A stretch of DNA of 49,373 nt, taken from the NCBI GenBank assembly GCA_900543975.1, contig UQTI01000014.1:1-49373 (forward strand). Direction: 5' to 3'. A program made the translations under genes and the position numbers. Under the pieces are notes generated by a model. The model worked only from the letters and a program-made list of their open reading frames with translations. It did not search any database and was not told the origin of the DNA. This DNA is from an uncultured Prevotella sp. (lineage in GTDB: Bacteria > Bacteroidota > Bacteroidia > Bacteroidales > Bacteroidaceae). This document shows, one piece after another, positions 15,333 through 23,338 of the stretch. Positions within the stretch are counted from its first letter, which is position 1. The number at the start of each line of letters is the position of its first letter.

Positions 15333-15434
15333 AACCGCAAGAGCATCTTGAAAGATGTTAACCTTGCGAAACGCAAAGAACGTCTTGAAAAACGTTAATC
15401 TTGCGAAACGCAAAGAGCGTCTTGAAAACCGTTA
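15333..15434. repeat. 37-bp tandem repeat between two glycosyltransferase genes
   Basis: Two close copies of a 37-bp unit, starting (a)(c/t)cttgcgaaacgcaaaga, lie at 15361-15397 and 15398-15434. A degenerate shorter copy lies at 15333-15360. Each copy holds small complementary words (cttgcg/cgcaaag, aacg/cgtt) that can form a hairpin. The array ends three bases before the next start codon, so it is the leader of that gene. Confidence 0.85.
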
Positions 15435-15437
15435 AAA

Positions 15438-16568
15438 ATGAAAATTCTTCTATTAGGCGAATACAGCAACGTGCATGCCACCCTTGCTAAGGGTCTACGC
15501 GCTTTGGGACATGAGGTGCTGGTCGTTTCGAATGGCGATTTCTGGAAAAACTATCCTCGCGACATCGACCTGTCACGCTCTTCAACACGCCTCGGGGCGC
15601 TGGCCTATCTGCTGAAGCTGGCAATGGTGTTGCCCAAGCTGAGAGGGTTTGATGTCGTGCAGATCATCAACCCCTTGTTCCTTGAACTGAAAGCGGAGCG
15701 CATGATGCCCGTCTACCGTTATCTCAGACGAAACAACGGAAAGATGTTCATGGGCGCCTTCGGCATGGACTATTACTGGGTCGACGTGTGCTGCAAGCAG
15801 ATGCCTTTGCGCTATAGCGATTTCAACATCGGAAAACGGCTGCGCACAGACCACGAAGCCATGATTTACCGTAACAGTTGGGTGGGAACGGCGAAGGAGA
15901 AGCTGAACCGGGAAATTGCTGCCGACTGTGACGGCATCATCGCCGGACTGTATGAGTATTGGGCGTGCTACGCGACCACAGAATGGGCTTCGAAAACCAC
16001 TTACATACCATTCCCCATCGACTGCAAAGACGCGACAACCTGTGCTCCCGACAAAGAGCCTGTCACATCGCAACACAGACCTCTGAAGATGTTTATCGGC
16101 ATAAACGCGTCACGAAGCGCTTACAAGGGCACAGACATAATGCTCAGCGCAGCCGAAGACATCGTGAGCCACTATCCCGACAAGGCTGTTCTGAACAAGG
16201 CCGTGTCGGTGCCGTTTGCCGAATACAGGAAGCTCATGAGCGACTCTGACATTATCCTTGACCAGCTCTACAGCTACACGCCGTCAATGAACCCGCTTGA
16301 GGCCATGAGACAAGGTTTGGTGTGTGTGGGAGGCGGCGAACCTGAATATTACGATTTTATCGGCGAACAGCTGTTGCGCCCAATAATAAATGTGGAGCCC
16401 ACATACGAGAGTGTGTATCAGCAGCTTGAACAGCTTGTGGAACATCCGGAACGTCTGCCACAACTCAAGAAAGACAGCAAGGAGTTTGTACGGAAACACC
16501 ACGACCACATTAAGGTGGCACAACAATATTTAGACTTCTGGAACAAACAAACAACAATTAAAAAATAA
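15438..16568 (+). CDS. Glycosyltransferase, GT-B fold (GT4-like)
   Basis: A 376-aa protein beginning MKILLLGEYSNVHATLAKGL, a Rossmann start typical of GT-B enzymes, with ALGHEVLVVSNGD after it. The C-terminal donor domain has a weak GT4 signature (FIGINASRSAYKGTDIML, SDIILDQLYSYTPSMNPLEA, GLVCVGGGEPEYYDF). The E-x7-E arrangement of GT4 enzymes is not well conserved, so the family call is moderate. It is probably a partner of the GT2 enzyme upstream in glycan assembly. Its start codon abuts the 37-bp repeats, and the M13 peptidase follows after 18 bp. Confidence 0.8.
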   Translation: MKILLLGEYSNVHATLAKGLRALGHEVLVVSNGDFWKNYPRDIDLSRSSTRLGALAYLLKLAMVLPKLRGFDVVQIINPLFLELKAERMMPVYRYLRRNNGKMFMGAFGMDYYWVDVCCKQMPLRYSDFNIGKRLRTDHEAMIYRNSWVGTAKEKLNREIAADCDGIIAGLYEYWACYATTEWASKTTYIPFPIDCKDATTCAPDKEPVTSQHRPLKMFIGINASRSAYKGTDIMLSAAEDIVSHYPDKAVLNKAVSVPFAEYRKLMSDSDIILDQLYSYTPSMNPLEAMRQGLVCVGGGEPEYYDFIGEQLLRPIINVEPTYESVYQQLEQLVEHPERLPQLKKDSKEFVRKHHDHIKVAQQYLDFWNKQTTIKK

Positions 16569-16586
16569 TAATTAAAAAACAAAAAG

Positions 16587-18623
16587 ATGAGATTAAGACA
16601 CATCATCTCTACACTCACCATAGCAACATTGCCTATGGGAGCAATGGCACAGGGCTTGAGCTCTGGCCTCAACCCTGCCGACATGGACACCTCCGTGCGT
16701 CCAGGCGACAGCTTCTACCAGTATGCTTGTGGCGGATGGATAAAGAGCCACCCGCTGCCAGCAGCCTACTCGCGTTACGGCAGCTTCGACAAGCTGGCTG
16801 AAGACAACAACATTCGCATAAACACCTTGCTCACAGAGCTGCTTCAAGGCCAGGGCTACGGGAAGGGCACCATCGAGCAGAAGCTCAGCGACTTCTACAA
16901 GCTCGCCATGGACAGCACACGACGAAACAAAGAGGGCGTGGCTCCCATCAAGCCCATCCTTAAAGAGATGGACAAGGCAAAGAGCGTGGCACAACTGAAA
17001 GCCGTACAGCTCAAATATGCGCCCTTCGGCTACGGTCTGCCCTTCGGAGCTGGCTTTGGAGCCGACGAGAAGAATGCCTCACAAAACATTCTCAACGTCA
17101 ACCAAGGCGGCATTGCTCTCGGACAGAAAGAATATTATACCGACACAGACGAAGCCACAACAGCCATACGCGAAGCTTACAAAACCTTTATTGCCAACAT
17201 GTTCAAGCTCTGCGGCTACAACAAGGAGGCACAGCAGGCCGTGCAGGACATCGTGAAGATCGAGACCGTGCTGGCAAAGGCAAGCAAGAGCAGAACGGAG
17301 CTTCGCGACGTGGAAGCCAACTATAACAAGACCACCATGGCCGACTTTGAGAAGCTCTACCCCAACCTGCCCTTGAAAAAGGTGTTCATGGCAGAAGGCG
17401 TGAAGGAGGAGCATCTGCAAAACATCGTCGTGGGACAGCCCCTGTTCCTGGCAGAGGCCGACAAGCTGTTCGCAACGCTCACACCTGGAGAGCTGCGACA
17501 CTACATGCAATGGAACGTCATTCTGGGCGCAGCCAACTATCTGAGCGACGAGATGAGCAACGAATATTTCAATTTCTTCGGAAAGACCATGCGCGGACGC
17601 AAGGAGGATTATCCTCGTTGGAAACGTGCCACCAATCAGGTAGAATCGCAGATGGGCGAGGCGCTCGGACGAATGTATGTGGCAAAATATTTCCCTGCCG
17701 CGGCAAAAGAGCGCATGCAGAACCTCGTCAAGCAGCTACAGCTCTCGCTCGCCGAGCGCATAGAGAAGCAGACGTGGATGAGCGAGGACACCAAGAAGGC
17801 GGCGCTCGACAAGCTAAACTCGTTCTATGTGAAGATCGGTTATCCAAACAAATGGACAGACTTATCGGCTCTCGTTATTGACCCGGCGAAGTCGTATTAT
17901 GACAACGTGCAGGCCTGCCGCCTGTTCTGGGACAAGTGGGACCTCGACCATAAGGCAGGCAAGCCCGTTGACCGCGAAGACTGGTACATGTATCCGCAGA
18001 CCGTCAACGCCTACTATAACCCCACGACCAACGAGATCTGCTTCCCGGCCGGCATCTTGCAGAAACCGTTCTTTGACATGAACGCCGACGACGCTTTCAA
18101 CTATGGTGCCATTGGCGTGGTCATTGGACACGAGATGACACACGGCTTCGACGACCAGGGACGCCACTATGACAAGAACGGCAACATGACCGACTGGTGG
18201 ACGGCTGACGATGCAAAGAACTTTACGGAGCGTGCTGCACGCTGTGCCAACTTCTTCTCAAACATCAAGGTGCTGCCCGACCTCAACGGCAACGGCAGTC
18301 TGACGCTTGGTGAGAACCTCGCCGACCATGGTGGCTTGCAGGTTTCTTTCAACGCTTTCAAGCACGCCACAGCCGACAAACCTCTCGAAACCATCAACGG
18401 CTTCACACCCGAGCAACGCTTCTTCCTCGCCTACTCTGGCGTATGGGCAGGCAACATAACAGAGAAAGAGATCCGCAGCCGCACAAAGAGCGACCCCCAC
18501 GCGCTTGGCCAATGGCGCGTAGATGGTGCCTTGCCACACATCAACGCATGGTATGAGGCTTTCGACATCAAGCCCGACAACAAAATGTTCATTCCTGAGA
18601 CAGAACGTGTAGACCTCTGGTAA
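16587..18623 (+). CDS. M13 family metallopeptidase (PepO/neprilysin-like)
   Basis: A 678-aa secreted zinc endopeptidase. A signal peptide (MRLRHIISTLTIATLPMGAM, then AQ) is followed by the mature start LNPADMDTSVRPGDSFYQYA-CGGW, a strong M13 N-terminal signature. The catalytic zinc site is VIGHEMTHGFDDQGRHYD at about residue 515, with the third ligand in GENLADHGG. The C-terminal SDPHALGQWRVDGAL and the terminal W in VDLW are family-typical. Members cleave oligopeptides in the periplasm or at the surface. It is the last gene of the queH cluster, followed by repeats and a terminator. Confidence 0.95.
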   Translation: MRLRHIISTLTIATLPMGAMAQGLSSGLNPADMDTSVRPGDSFYQYACGGWIKSHPLPAAYSRYGSFDKLAEDNNIRINTLLTELLQGQGYGKGTIEQKLSDFYKLAMDSTRRNKEGVAPIKPILKEMDKAKSVAQLKAVQLKYAPFGYGLPFGAGFGADEKNASQNILNVNQGGIALGQKEYYTDTDEATTAIREAYKTFIANMFKLCGYNKEAQQAVQDIVKIETVLAKASKSRTELRDVEANYNKTTMADFEKLYPNLPLKKVFMAEGVKEEHLQNIVVGQPLFLAEADKLFATLTPGELRHYMQWNVILGAANYLSDEMSNEYFNFFGKTMRGRKEDYPRWKRATNQVESQMGEALGRMYVAKYFPAAAKERMQNLVKQLQLSLAERIEKQTWMSEDTKKAALDKLNSFYVKIGYPNKWTDLSALVIDPAKSYYDNVQACRLFWDKWDLDHKAGKPVDREDWYMYPQTVNAYYNPTTNEICFPAGILQKPFFDMNADDAFNYGAIGVVIGHEMTHGFDDQGRHYDKNGNMTDWWTADDAKNFTERAARCANFFSNIKVLPDLNGNGSLTLGENLADHGGLQVSFNAFKHATADKPLETINGFTPEQRFFLAYSGVWAGNITEKEIRSRTKSDPHALGQWRVDGALPHINAWYEAFDIKPDNKMFIPETERVDLW

Positions 18624-18628
18624 GCCTC

Positions 18629-18775
18629 AAAGGAAACGGAAGGAAACGGAAGGAAACGGAAACAGCCTGTTTTCTTTTGAAAGAAACAGAAGAAACGGAA
18701 ACAGCCTGTTTTCTTTTGAAAGAAATATTCCATATAAAGGCTTTTGAAAGAAATATTCCGCATAAAGGCTTTTGA
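18629..18775. repeat. Nested short tandem repeats in the 3' region of the M13 gene
   Basis: Three arrays lie end to end. Three copies of aaggaaacgg run from about 18630 to 18660. Two copies of a ~39-bp unit starting ggaaacagcctgttttcttt lie at 18658 and 18697. Two copies of a 28-bp unit starting tgaaagaaatattcc lie at 18717 and 18745. Together with the terminator they fill most of the 375-bp gap to the next gene. Confidence 0.8.
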
Positions 18776-18792
18776 AAGAACTGAAAAAGAAA

Positions 18793-18837
18793 AAACTCGT
18801 TGAGCAATCTAAAAGAAGATGCTCAGCGAGTTTTTTT
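18793..18837. terminator. Rho-independent terminator
   Basis: aaactcgttgagca (18793-18806) pairs with tgctcagcgagttt (18820-18833) with one G-T wobble, followed by a T-run. An A-rich stretch upstream makes it usable on the minus strand too. It can therefore end both the M13 transcript and the converging DUF4270 operon. Confidence 0.88.
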
Positions 18838-18998
18838 ATATCAGAAGAGAGACTGGGCTCTCTTGTCTTTTTTTAAATTAGCGCCACAATGGCTGTTCAA
18901 ATTACACCTTATTATAATAATACTCACGTTTCGCATGGCTTCGACATGCTGTAAGCAAACGAGATACGAGTAAAACAAGGAATTTTGTGTCTATATTT

Positions 18999-19142
18999 CT
19001 ACAACGCTTCGTCCTCAGGACGATTGATTGTCTGTGCCACGTTTTTGGCAGCTTTCTTGGGGAGATGACGTTTCTTTTTCAGCCATGCGGCCTTGCGTTG
19101 CTCATACTCCTCACGGTGACGTTCAAGAAAATTGTCAGCCAT
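18999..19142 (-). CDS. Small basic protein, 47 aa (Bacteroidota family often labelled 'dehydrogenase')
   Basis: A 47-aa ORF: MADNFLERHREEYEQRKAAW, then a Lys-rich stretch (LKKKRHLPKKAAKN) and ending RPEDEAL. It matches a widespread small Bacteroidota protein that databases often label 'dehydrogenase' without evidence; nothing in it resembles a dehydrogenase. It is strongly charged and probably helical, with no membrane segment. It starts 17 bp after the DUF4270 stop on the same strand, so it is the third gene of that operon. Confidence 0.75.
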   Translation of the reverse strand: MADNFLERHREEYEQRKAAWLKKKRHLPKKAAKNVAQTINRPEDEAL

Positions 19143-19159
19143 TGTTACGATCCTAAAAT

Positions 19160-20680
19160 TTATTTCTCTTTAAACTTGGCGTAGACAACACTTATCTTTA
19201 TAGGCTCATAGGGGTTGGCGCTTCCACCAATAAGCTTGGTGCTTGTGAGCGACATGTCGTGTGAGACCTTGGTAAGCTCCTGTGCCGTTGACGTTTTGTT
19301 GTAGGTCGTCGTTACAGGAATGATCACCACCTTGTTCCACTCGGGGTTCTGTGCGCGCTCCTCAGCAGAGGTGCTTGCCAGATGAGCTACAAGGTTAGAG
19401 ATGTTGTTGAACGTGTAGGTGTTGTAAGACGAGTCGTAGGCAGCAAGGAACGCCGTCTTGTTGTCGGCTATGCGGTTCTCCTCAAAGAACGAGTACATAT
19501 CAGCCTTCGGTATCATCAGCAACGTCTGCGGAATGCCAAGCCCGTAGTTGTCTTTAGAGAAACTGTTGAGACGTGTGAACACCACCTTTGCCGAGTTGAG
19601 AACATCTTTCTCGTGACCGCTCATGATCTTCTCTACCGGAATGTCCATCTCTGTGAAGATGCCAGCAGGTGTTTTGAGCCATGTGCAACCGTTGTCGCCG
19701 ACAAGCGTGCTGATATTGTCGTTGTCGTTGTCGATGGTTGTGGCCTGAAGCACCTCGTCGGTTCCAGCAAACGATGCTACGCGCGACAACGTGTCAAGAA
19801 CTTGCTTCTCGGTTATGACGGGCTTTTTGTCTACATAAGTGGTGTCATATTTTGTCACCTTGGCGCTCAAGCGGAAGTAGACGTTAAGCTGACTGATAGA
19901 GACATAAGCCATAGAACCCAGTCCACCTTGGTTCTTGAAATAGAATCCCGGCACCACATTATGTATGAAAGCATAGGCGTTCTTGAAATATTGGGGGTTC
20001 TCATAATATTTCTGCATGACATAAGAGCCATAGTTGCTGTATGTCTTTCCGTTCTTGTCGGTATAAGGCTGGTCTATCTTTACACGGATGTTCTTCATGT
20101 AACGGCTGTCGGAACGTGTGGCGTCGCTTACGTTCTTGTCGTAGAGCGTGTAGACTTTCGATTTCTTCAAACCGTTGGTACGAAGATAGCCTTCCTTTTC
20201 AGGATCAAAGTTGGAATAGTAGAAACGTCCTTCCTCCATTGGCTTGTTCATCTCATAAGCCGTGAGCTTCATTGTGGCCAGAGAGTCGCCAAAATAGTTG
20301 TCGTAATAGAGACGCAACTCACATGAGTCGGCAATTATCTCACCTGTGCTTGACAAGCTGCGTATGCTGTCTTTCTCAGGGAACTGGAAATTTTCCAACA
20401 CATGAAACTGTGTCATAAAGTTGCCTGTGACGTAAGCTCCCGTCTGAGGGTCTTTTACACGTCCCACATATCCTGTAGAATTGCGCGACAAGACAGAGCC
20501 GGCAGCTATGGAGCGTGTGGCCACGGTGAACGTGTCGGCCTGTACATTCAGCTTGTCAAGATTGTTGATGAGCGAAGAACCAATCTCGTTGGTGTTGTCA
20601 TCGCACGACATCAAAGCCATTGTTGCAGAAGCGATGAAGAGGCCTGCAAACAATTTGAGTTTCATATTTATCCTTTTCAT
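19160..20680 (-). CDS. DUF4270 family lipoprotein
   Basis: A 506-aa lipoprotein with signal MKLKLFAGLFIASATMALMS before the lipobox Cys (MSCDDNTNEIGS), then the DUF4270 fold starting with LDKLNVQADTFTVATRS. Repeated beta-type segments and a Ser/Thr-rich body suggest a surface-exposed beta-sandwich protein. The family is conserved in Bacteroidota, with function unknown. Its ATG overlaps the stop of the GT5-like gene by one base (TAATG), implying coupled translation. That pairing, next to panC, recurs in related genomes to my knowledge. An alternative start five codons in (MKLKLF) would be equally good for secretion. Confidence 0.9.
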   Translation of the reverse strand: MKRINMKLKLFAGLFIASATMALMSCDDNTNEIGSSLINNLDKLNVQADTFTVATRSIAAGSVLSRNSTGYVGRVKDPQTGAYVTGNFMTQFHVLENFQFPEKDSIRSLSSTGEIIADSCELRLYYDNYFGDSLATMKLTAYEMNKPMEEGRFYYSNFDPEKEGYLRTNGLKKSKVYTLYDKNVSDATRSDSRYMKNIRVKIDQPYTDKNGKTYSNYGSYVMQKYYENPQYFKNAYAFIHNVVPGFYFKNQGGLGSMAYVSISQLNVYFRLSAKVTKYDTTYVDKKPVITEKQVLDTLSRVASFAGTDEVLQATTIDNDNDNISTLVGDNGCTWLKTPAGIFTEMDIPVEKIMSGHEKDVLNSAKVVFTRLNSFSKDNYGLGIPQTLLMIPKADMYSFFEENRIADNKTAFLAAYDSSYNTYTFNNISNLVAHLASTSAEERAQNPEWNKVVIIPVTTTYNKTSTAQELTKVSHDMSLTSTKLIGGSANPYEPIKISVVYAKFKEK

Positions 20681-21486
20681 TAAAGAATTTTTTCGTATAA
20701 CGAACTGTAAGCCTCGGTATAATCGCCCTCTGGCTTCTTCAACAATGGGATGTTTTTCTGTTCTGCATAGGCCATGAGATCAGCATTGGCCTCATCGCCA
20801 GCCTGAATGACGGCATCACTATAGTCGATCGCGAGCTTTGCCAGCTCCATGAAATCGAAATTCTCCTTATAAGGTGTGAGAAGCTCGTCGTTTATTTCGC
20901 GGAACGCAAGGCTTCGCTTGAAATTCTCTCCAACCGAGTGTTTGAGCTCCTTTGAGAACAACGATGTCACAACCTTGCAGTTGGCAAACGCGGGATCGTT
21001 GTTGTAAGCCATCTTGATGTAGAGAGGCACAATGGCTCCCATCCATCCTTGGCAATGGATGATATCGGGCACCCAACGCAGCTTCTTTACCGTTTCAAGC
21101 ACGCCACGGGCAAAGAAGATGGCACGTTCGCCGTTGTCGGTATACTCTTGACCGTTCTCATCCTCTGCCATGAGACGCTTCATGAAATAGTCGTCGTTGT
21201 CGATGAAATAGACCTGAAGACGAGTCTGAGGTATGGATGCGACCTTGATGATCAACGGATGGTCTGTGTCGTCGATAATGAGATTCATTCCAGAGAGACG
21301 GATTACCTCATGCAGCTGTCCGCGTCGCTCGTTGATATTGCCCCACTTGGGCATAAATGTCCTTATTTCGTAGCCTGCTTCCTGCATTTTGTTTGGCAGG
21401 TCGCGGCCCATTATTGAAAGTTCGGACTCAGGAACATAGGGTGAGATTTCCTGGTTGATGAATAATACTTTTTTTGCCATGCTCAA
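20680..21486 (-). CDS. Glycogen/starch synthase catalytic N-domain protein (GT5-like), single domain
   Basis: A 268-aa protein resembling only the N-terminal (acceptor-side) Rossmann domain of GT5 glycogen synthases: VLFINQEISPYVPESELSIM, LPNKMQEAGYEIRTFMPKWG, DIIHCQGWMGAIVPLYIK. The C-terminal ADP-glucose binding domain and the K-x-G-G-L loop are absent: the usual KTGGL position reads SELSIMG. It is about half the usual ~480 aa, yet has an intact frame and operon position, so it is a stand-alone family rather than a broken gene. A glycogen synthase activity is doubtful; a regulatory or cell-surface role with the DUF4270 lipoprotein is possible. Confidence 0.8.
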   Translation of the reverse strand: MSMAKKVLFINQEISPYVPESELSIMGRDLPNKMQEAGYEIRTFMPKWGNINERRGQLHEVIRLSGMNLIIDDTDHPLIIKVASIPQTRLQVYFIDNDDYFMKRLMAEDENGQEYTDNGERAIFFARGVLETVKKLRWVPDIIHCQGWMGAIVPLYIKMAYNNDPAFANCKVVTSLFSKELKHSVGENFKRSLAFREINDELLTPYKENFDFMELAKLAIDYSDAVIQAGDEANADLMAYAEQKNIPLLKKPEGDYTEAYSSLYEKIL

Positions 21487-21564
21487 TGTTGTTTACTATT
21501 CAACGCGCTTTATTACGGCTTTAAACCGACATACACAGTTTGTAAAACCCACGCGCATTGCATG

Positions 21565-21572
21565 CAAAGTTA
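21565..21572 (-). promoter_or_regulatory. Promoter -7 element for GT5-like/DUF4270 operon
   Basis: CAAAGTTA on the + strand is TAACTTTG on the minus strand, matching TAnnTTTG, 78 bp upstream of the first start codon. The divergent panC promoter probably lies near 21678-21685 (TTATTTTG, one mismatch). Confidence 0.6.
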
Positions 21573-21739
21573 CAAAAAAAAGTTCATAAAAAGTTCTATT
21601 TCTGCACAAATCAGCCGTTTTGTACCATTTATTGGCATATTTTTAAATTTATTCTTTCTAATTTAAGAAAAAATGTGTTATTTTGCATTCGATTTGCGGG
21701 AGTATATATCGTCCCGTAGCTTAAAAAACATTATTTGTG

Positions 21740-22594
21740 ATGAAGCTTATCAACAATATTGTGGAGCTCGAGAATTATCTTTTCGACGCTCGTAAAGAAG
21801 GAAAAACAATTGGATTAGTGCCCACGATGGGTGCGTTGCATGAAGGTCATGCATCATTGGTAAAAAGATGTTCTGAAGAAAACGACATCACCGTGGTGTC
21901 TGTATTCCTCAACCCTACACAGTTTAACGATCCAGGCGACCTGGAGCGTTACCCGCGCACTCTCGATGCCGACTGCAAGCTATGCGAAGAGATGGGGGCA
22001 ACCGTGGTGTTTGCGCCAAGCGTGAAAGAGATGTACCCCACTCCCGACAACCGCCATTTCGAGTTCCCGCCCGTCTCTACCGTTATGGAGGGGGCAAAGC
22101 GCCCGGGCCATTTCAACGGCGTGTGTCAGGTTGTGTCGCGTCTGTTCTATATTGTTCGTCCTGACAGAGCCTATTTTGGCGAAAAAGACTGGCAGCAGAT
22201 TGCTGTTATCAAGCAGCTTGTGCGTCATCTCAACTTAAACATCAAGATTGTAGAGTGTGCCATCATACGCGACGAGGACGGACTTGCCAAAAGCTCACGC
22301 AACAGCTTGCTTGCTCCCGACGAGCGTGCCATCGCACCCATGATATTCAAGGCGCTAAACGAGAGCGTGGCCTACGGCAAGAACCACACGCTTGAAGAAA
22401 CCCGCGCAAAGGTCGTTGCCGACATCAACGCTGTTGACGGTCTTGAGGTAGAATATTTCTCTATCGTCGACGGCAACACGTTGCAGGACGTGAGCACATG
22501 GGAAGACAGCAACTATATTGTTGGATGCATAACCGTTTATTGCGGAAAGACACCTATCCGCCTGATAGACCACATAAAATACAAGGAGGATTAA
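21740..22594 (+). CDS. panC: Pantothenate synthetase (pantoate-beta-alanine ligase)
   Basis: A 284-aa cytoplasmic ligase that joins pantoate and beta-alanine using ATP, a step in coenzyme A synthesis. Motifs: LVPTMGALHEGHASLV with the HxGH nucleotide site, NPTQFNDPGDLERYPRT, HFNGVCQVVSRLF, YFGEKDWQQ, and SSRNSLL. An ATG at 21740 is preferred over a GTG codon immediately before it (21737). panD follows after 6 bp, supplying the beta-alanine substrate, so the two are one operon. Confidence 0.97.
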   Translation: MKLINNIVELENYLFDARKEGKTIGLVPTMGALHEGHASLVKRCSEENDITVVSVFLNPTQFNDPGDLERYPRTLDADCKLCEEMGATVVFAPSVKEMYPTPDNRHFEFPPVSTVMEGAKRPGHFNGVCQVVSRLFYIVRPDRAYFGEKDWQQIAVIKQLVRHLNLNIKIVECAIIRDEDGLAKSSRNSLLAPDERAIAPMIFKALNESVAYGKNHTLEETRAKVVADINAVDGLEVEYFSIVDGNTLQDVSTWEDSNYIVGCITVYCGKTPIRLIDHIKYKED

Positions 22595-22600
22595 GAAGCT

Positions 22601-22948
22601 ATGATGATTGAAGTATTGAAATCGAAGCTCCATTGTGTGCAGGTAACACAAGCCAACCTCCACTATATGGGAAGCATCACCATTGACGAAGACCTTATGG
22701 ACGCTGCCGAGATGGTAGAAGGACAGAAAGTGCAGATCGTTGACAACAACAACGGCGAGCGCTTTGAAACATACATCATTAAGGGCGAACGCGGAAGCGG
22801 ATGCATCTGCCTCAACGGCGCAGCAGCACGCAAGGTGGTTGTGGGCGACACGCTCATAATAATTGCCTACGCTCTGGTCGACTTTGAGGAGGCAAAGACG
22901 TTCAAGCCTAAAGTGGTGTTCCCTGTGAACAATAAGGTAGAAAAATAA
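22601..22948 (+). CDS. panD: Aspartate 1-decarboxylase
   Basis: A 115-aa pyruvoyl-dependent enzyme that decarboxylates aspartate to beta-alanine for pantothenate. The self-processing site is YMGSITID, with cleavage between Gly24 and Ser25 generating the pyruvoyl group on Ser25. Lys9 and the LNGAAAR segment of the active site are present. Length is normal. It begins 6 bp after panC, which uses its product. Confidence 0.97.
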   Translation: MMIEVLKSKLHCVQVTQANLHYMGSITIDEDLMDAAEMVEGQKVQIVDNNNGERFETYIIKGERGSGCICLNGAAARKVVVGDTLIIIAYALVDFEEAKTFKPKVVFPVNNKVEK

Positions 22949-23011
22949 ACCTACGCCGCAAGCCAATTATCTATTGGCCGTCATTCATTAACATCCTAAA
23001 GACAAGACATT

Positions 23012-23338
23012 ATGTATAAGATTCAAGCCAACGCCTCGGGTACGAGGTCTATTGAAGTGAGCGAAGAGCATCTGCAAACAATAGAGCGTTATGCTCTGCT
23101 CAAGAATCTTGTCGACAGCAACGGCATTATTGACGAGGCTGTGCTTGACAAGCTTAAGTTGAACGTGCGCTCGATGCTCGAGTCGGAAGCAGGCAAGGAC
23201 AAAGACCTGCTTGACCTTTGCCTTGACGTTATCTATAACAGCAACATGAAAGCGTTCGGACTGCACAAGCTCGTGCTCCTTTATGTTGAATGGGCTCAGA
23301 AGAAAGAGGAGACACAAACAGAGGAGACAGCACAGTAA
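23012..23338 (+). CDS. Conserved hypothetical protein, 108 aa
   Basis: An acidic, helical 108-aa protein (MYKIQANASGTRSIEVSEEH, then IERYALLKNLVDSNGIIDEA, and a tail of KKEETQTEETAQ). No signal peptide, membrane segment or catalytic motif is seen, and I do not recognise the family. Its stop overlaps the ygiQ start by one base (TAATG), so translation is probably coupled. It may partner or regulate that radical SAM protein, though this is inference from position alone. Confidence 0.75.
   Translation: MYKIQANASGTRSIEVSEEHLQTIERYALLKNLVDSNGIIDEAVLDKLKLNVRSMLESEAGKDKDLLDLCLDVIYNSNMKAFGLHKLVLLYVEWAQKKEETQTEETAQ

Noticed and set aside
19382..20326. Open + strand frame of 314 codons opposite the DUF4270 gene
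   Set aside because: The minus-strand product has a lipoprotein signal and family features; the + frame has none.
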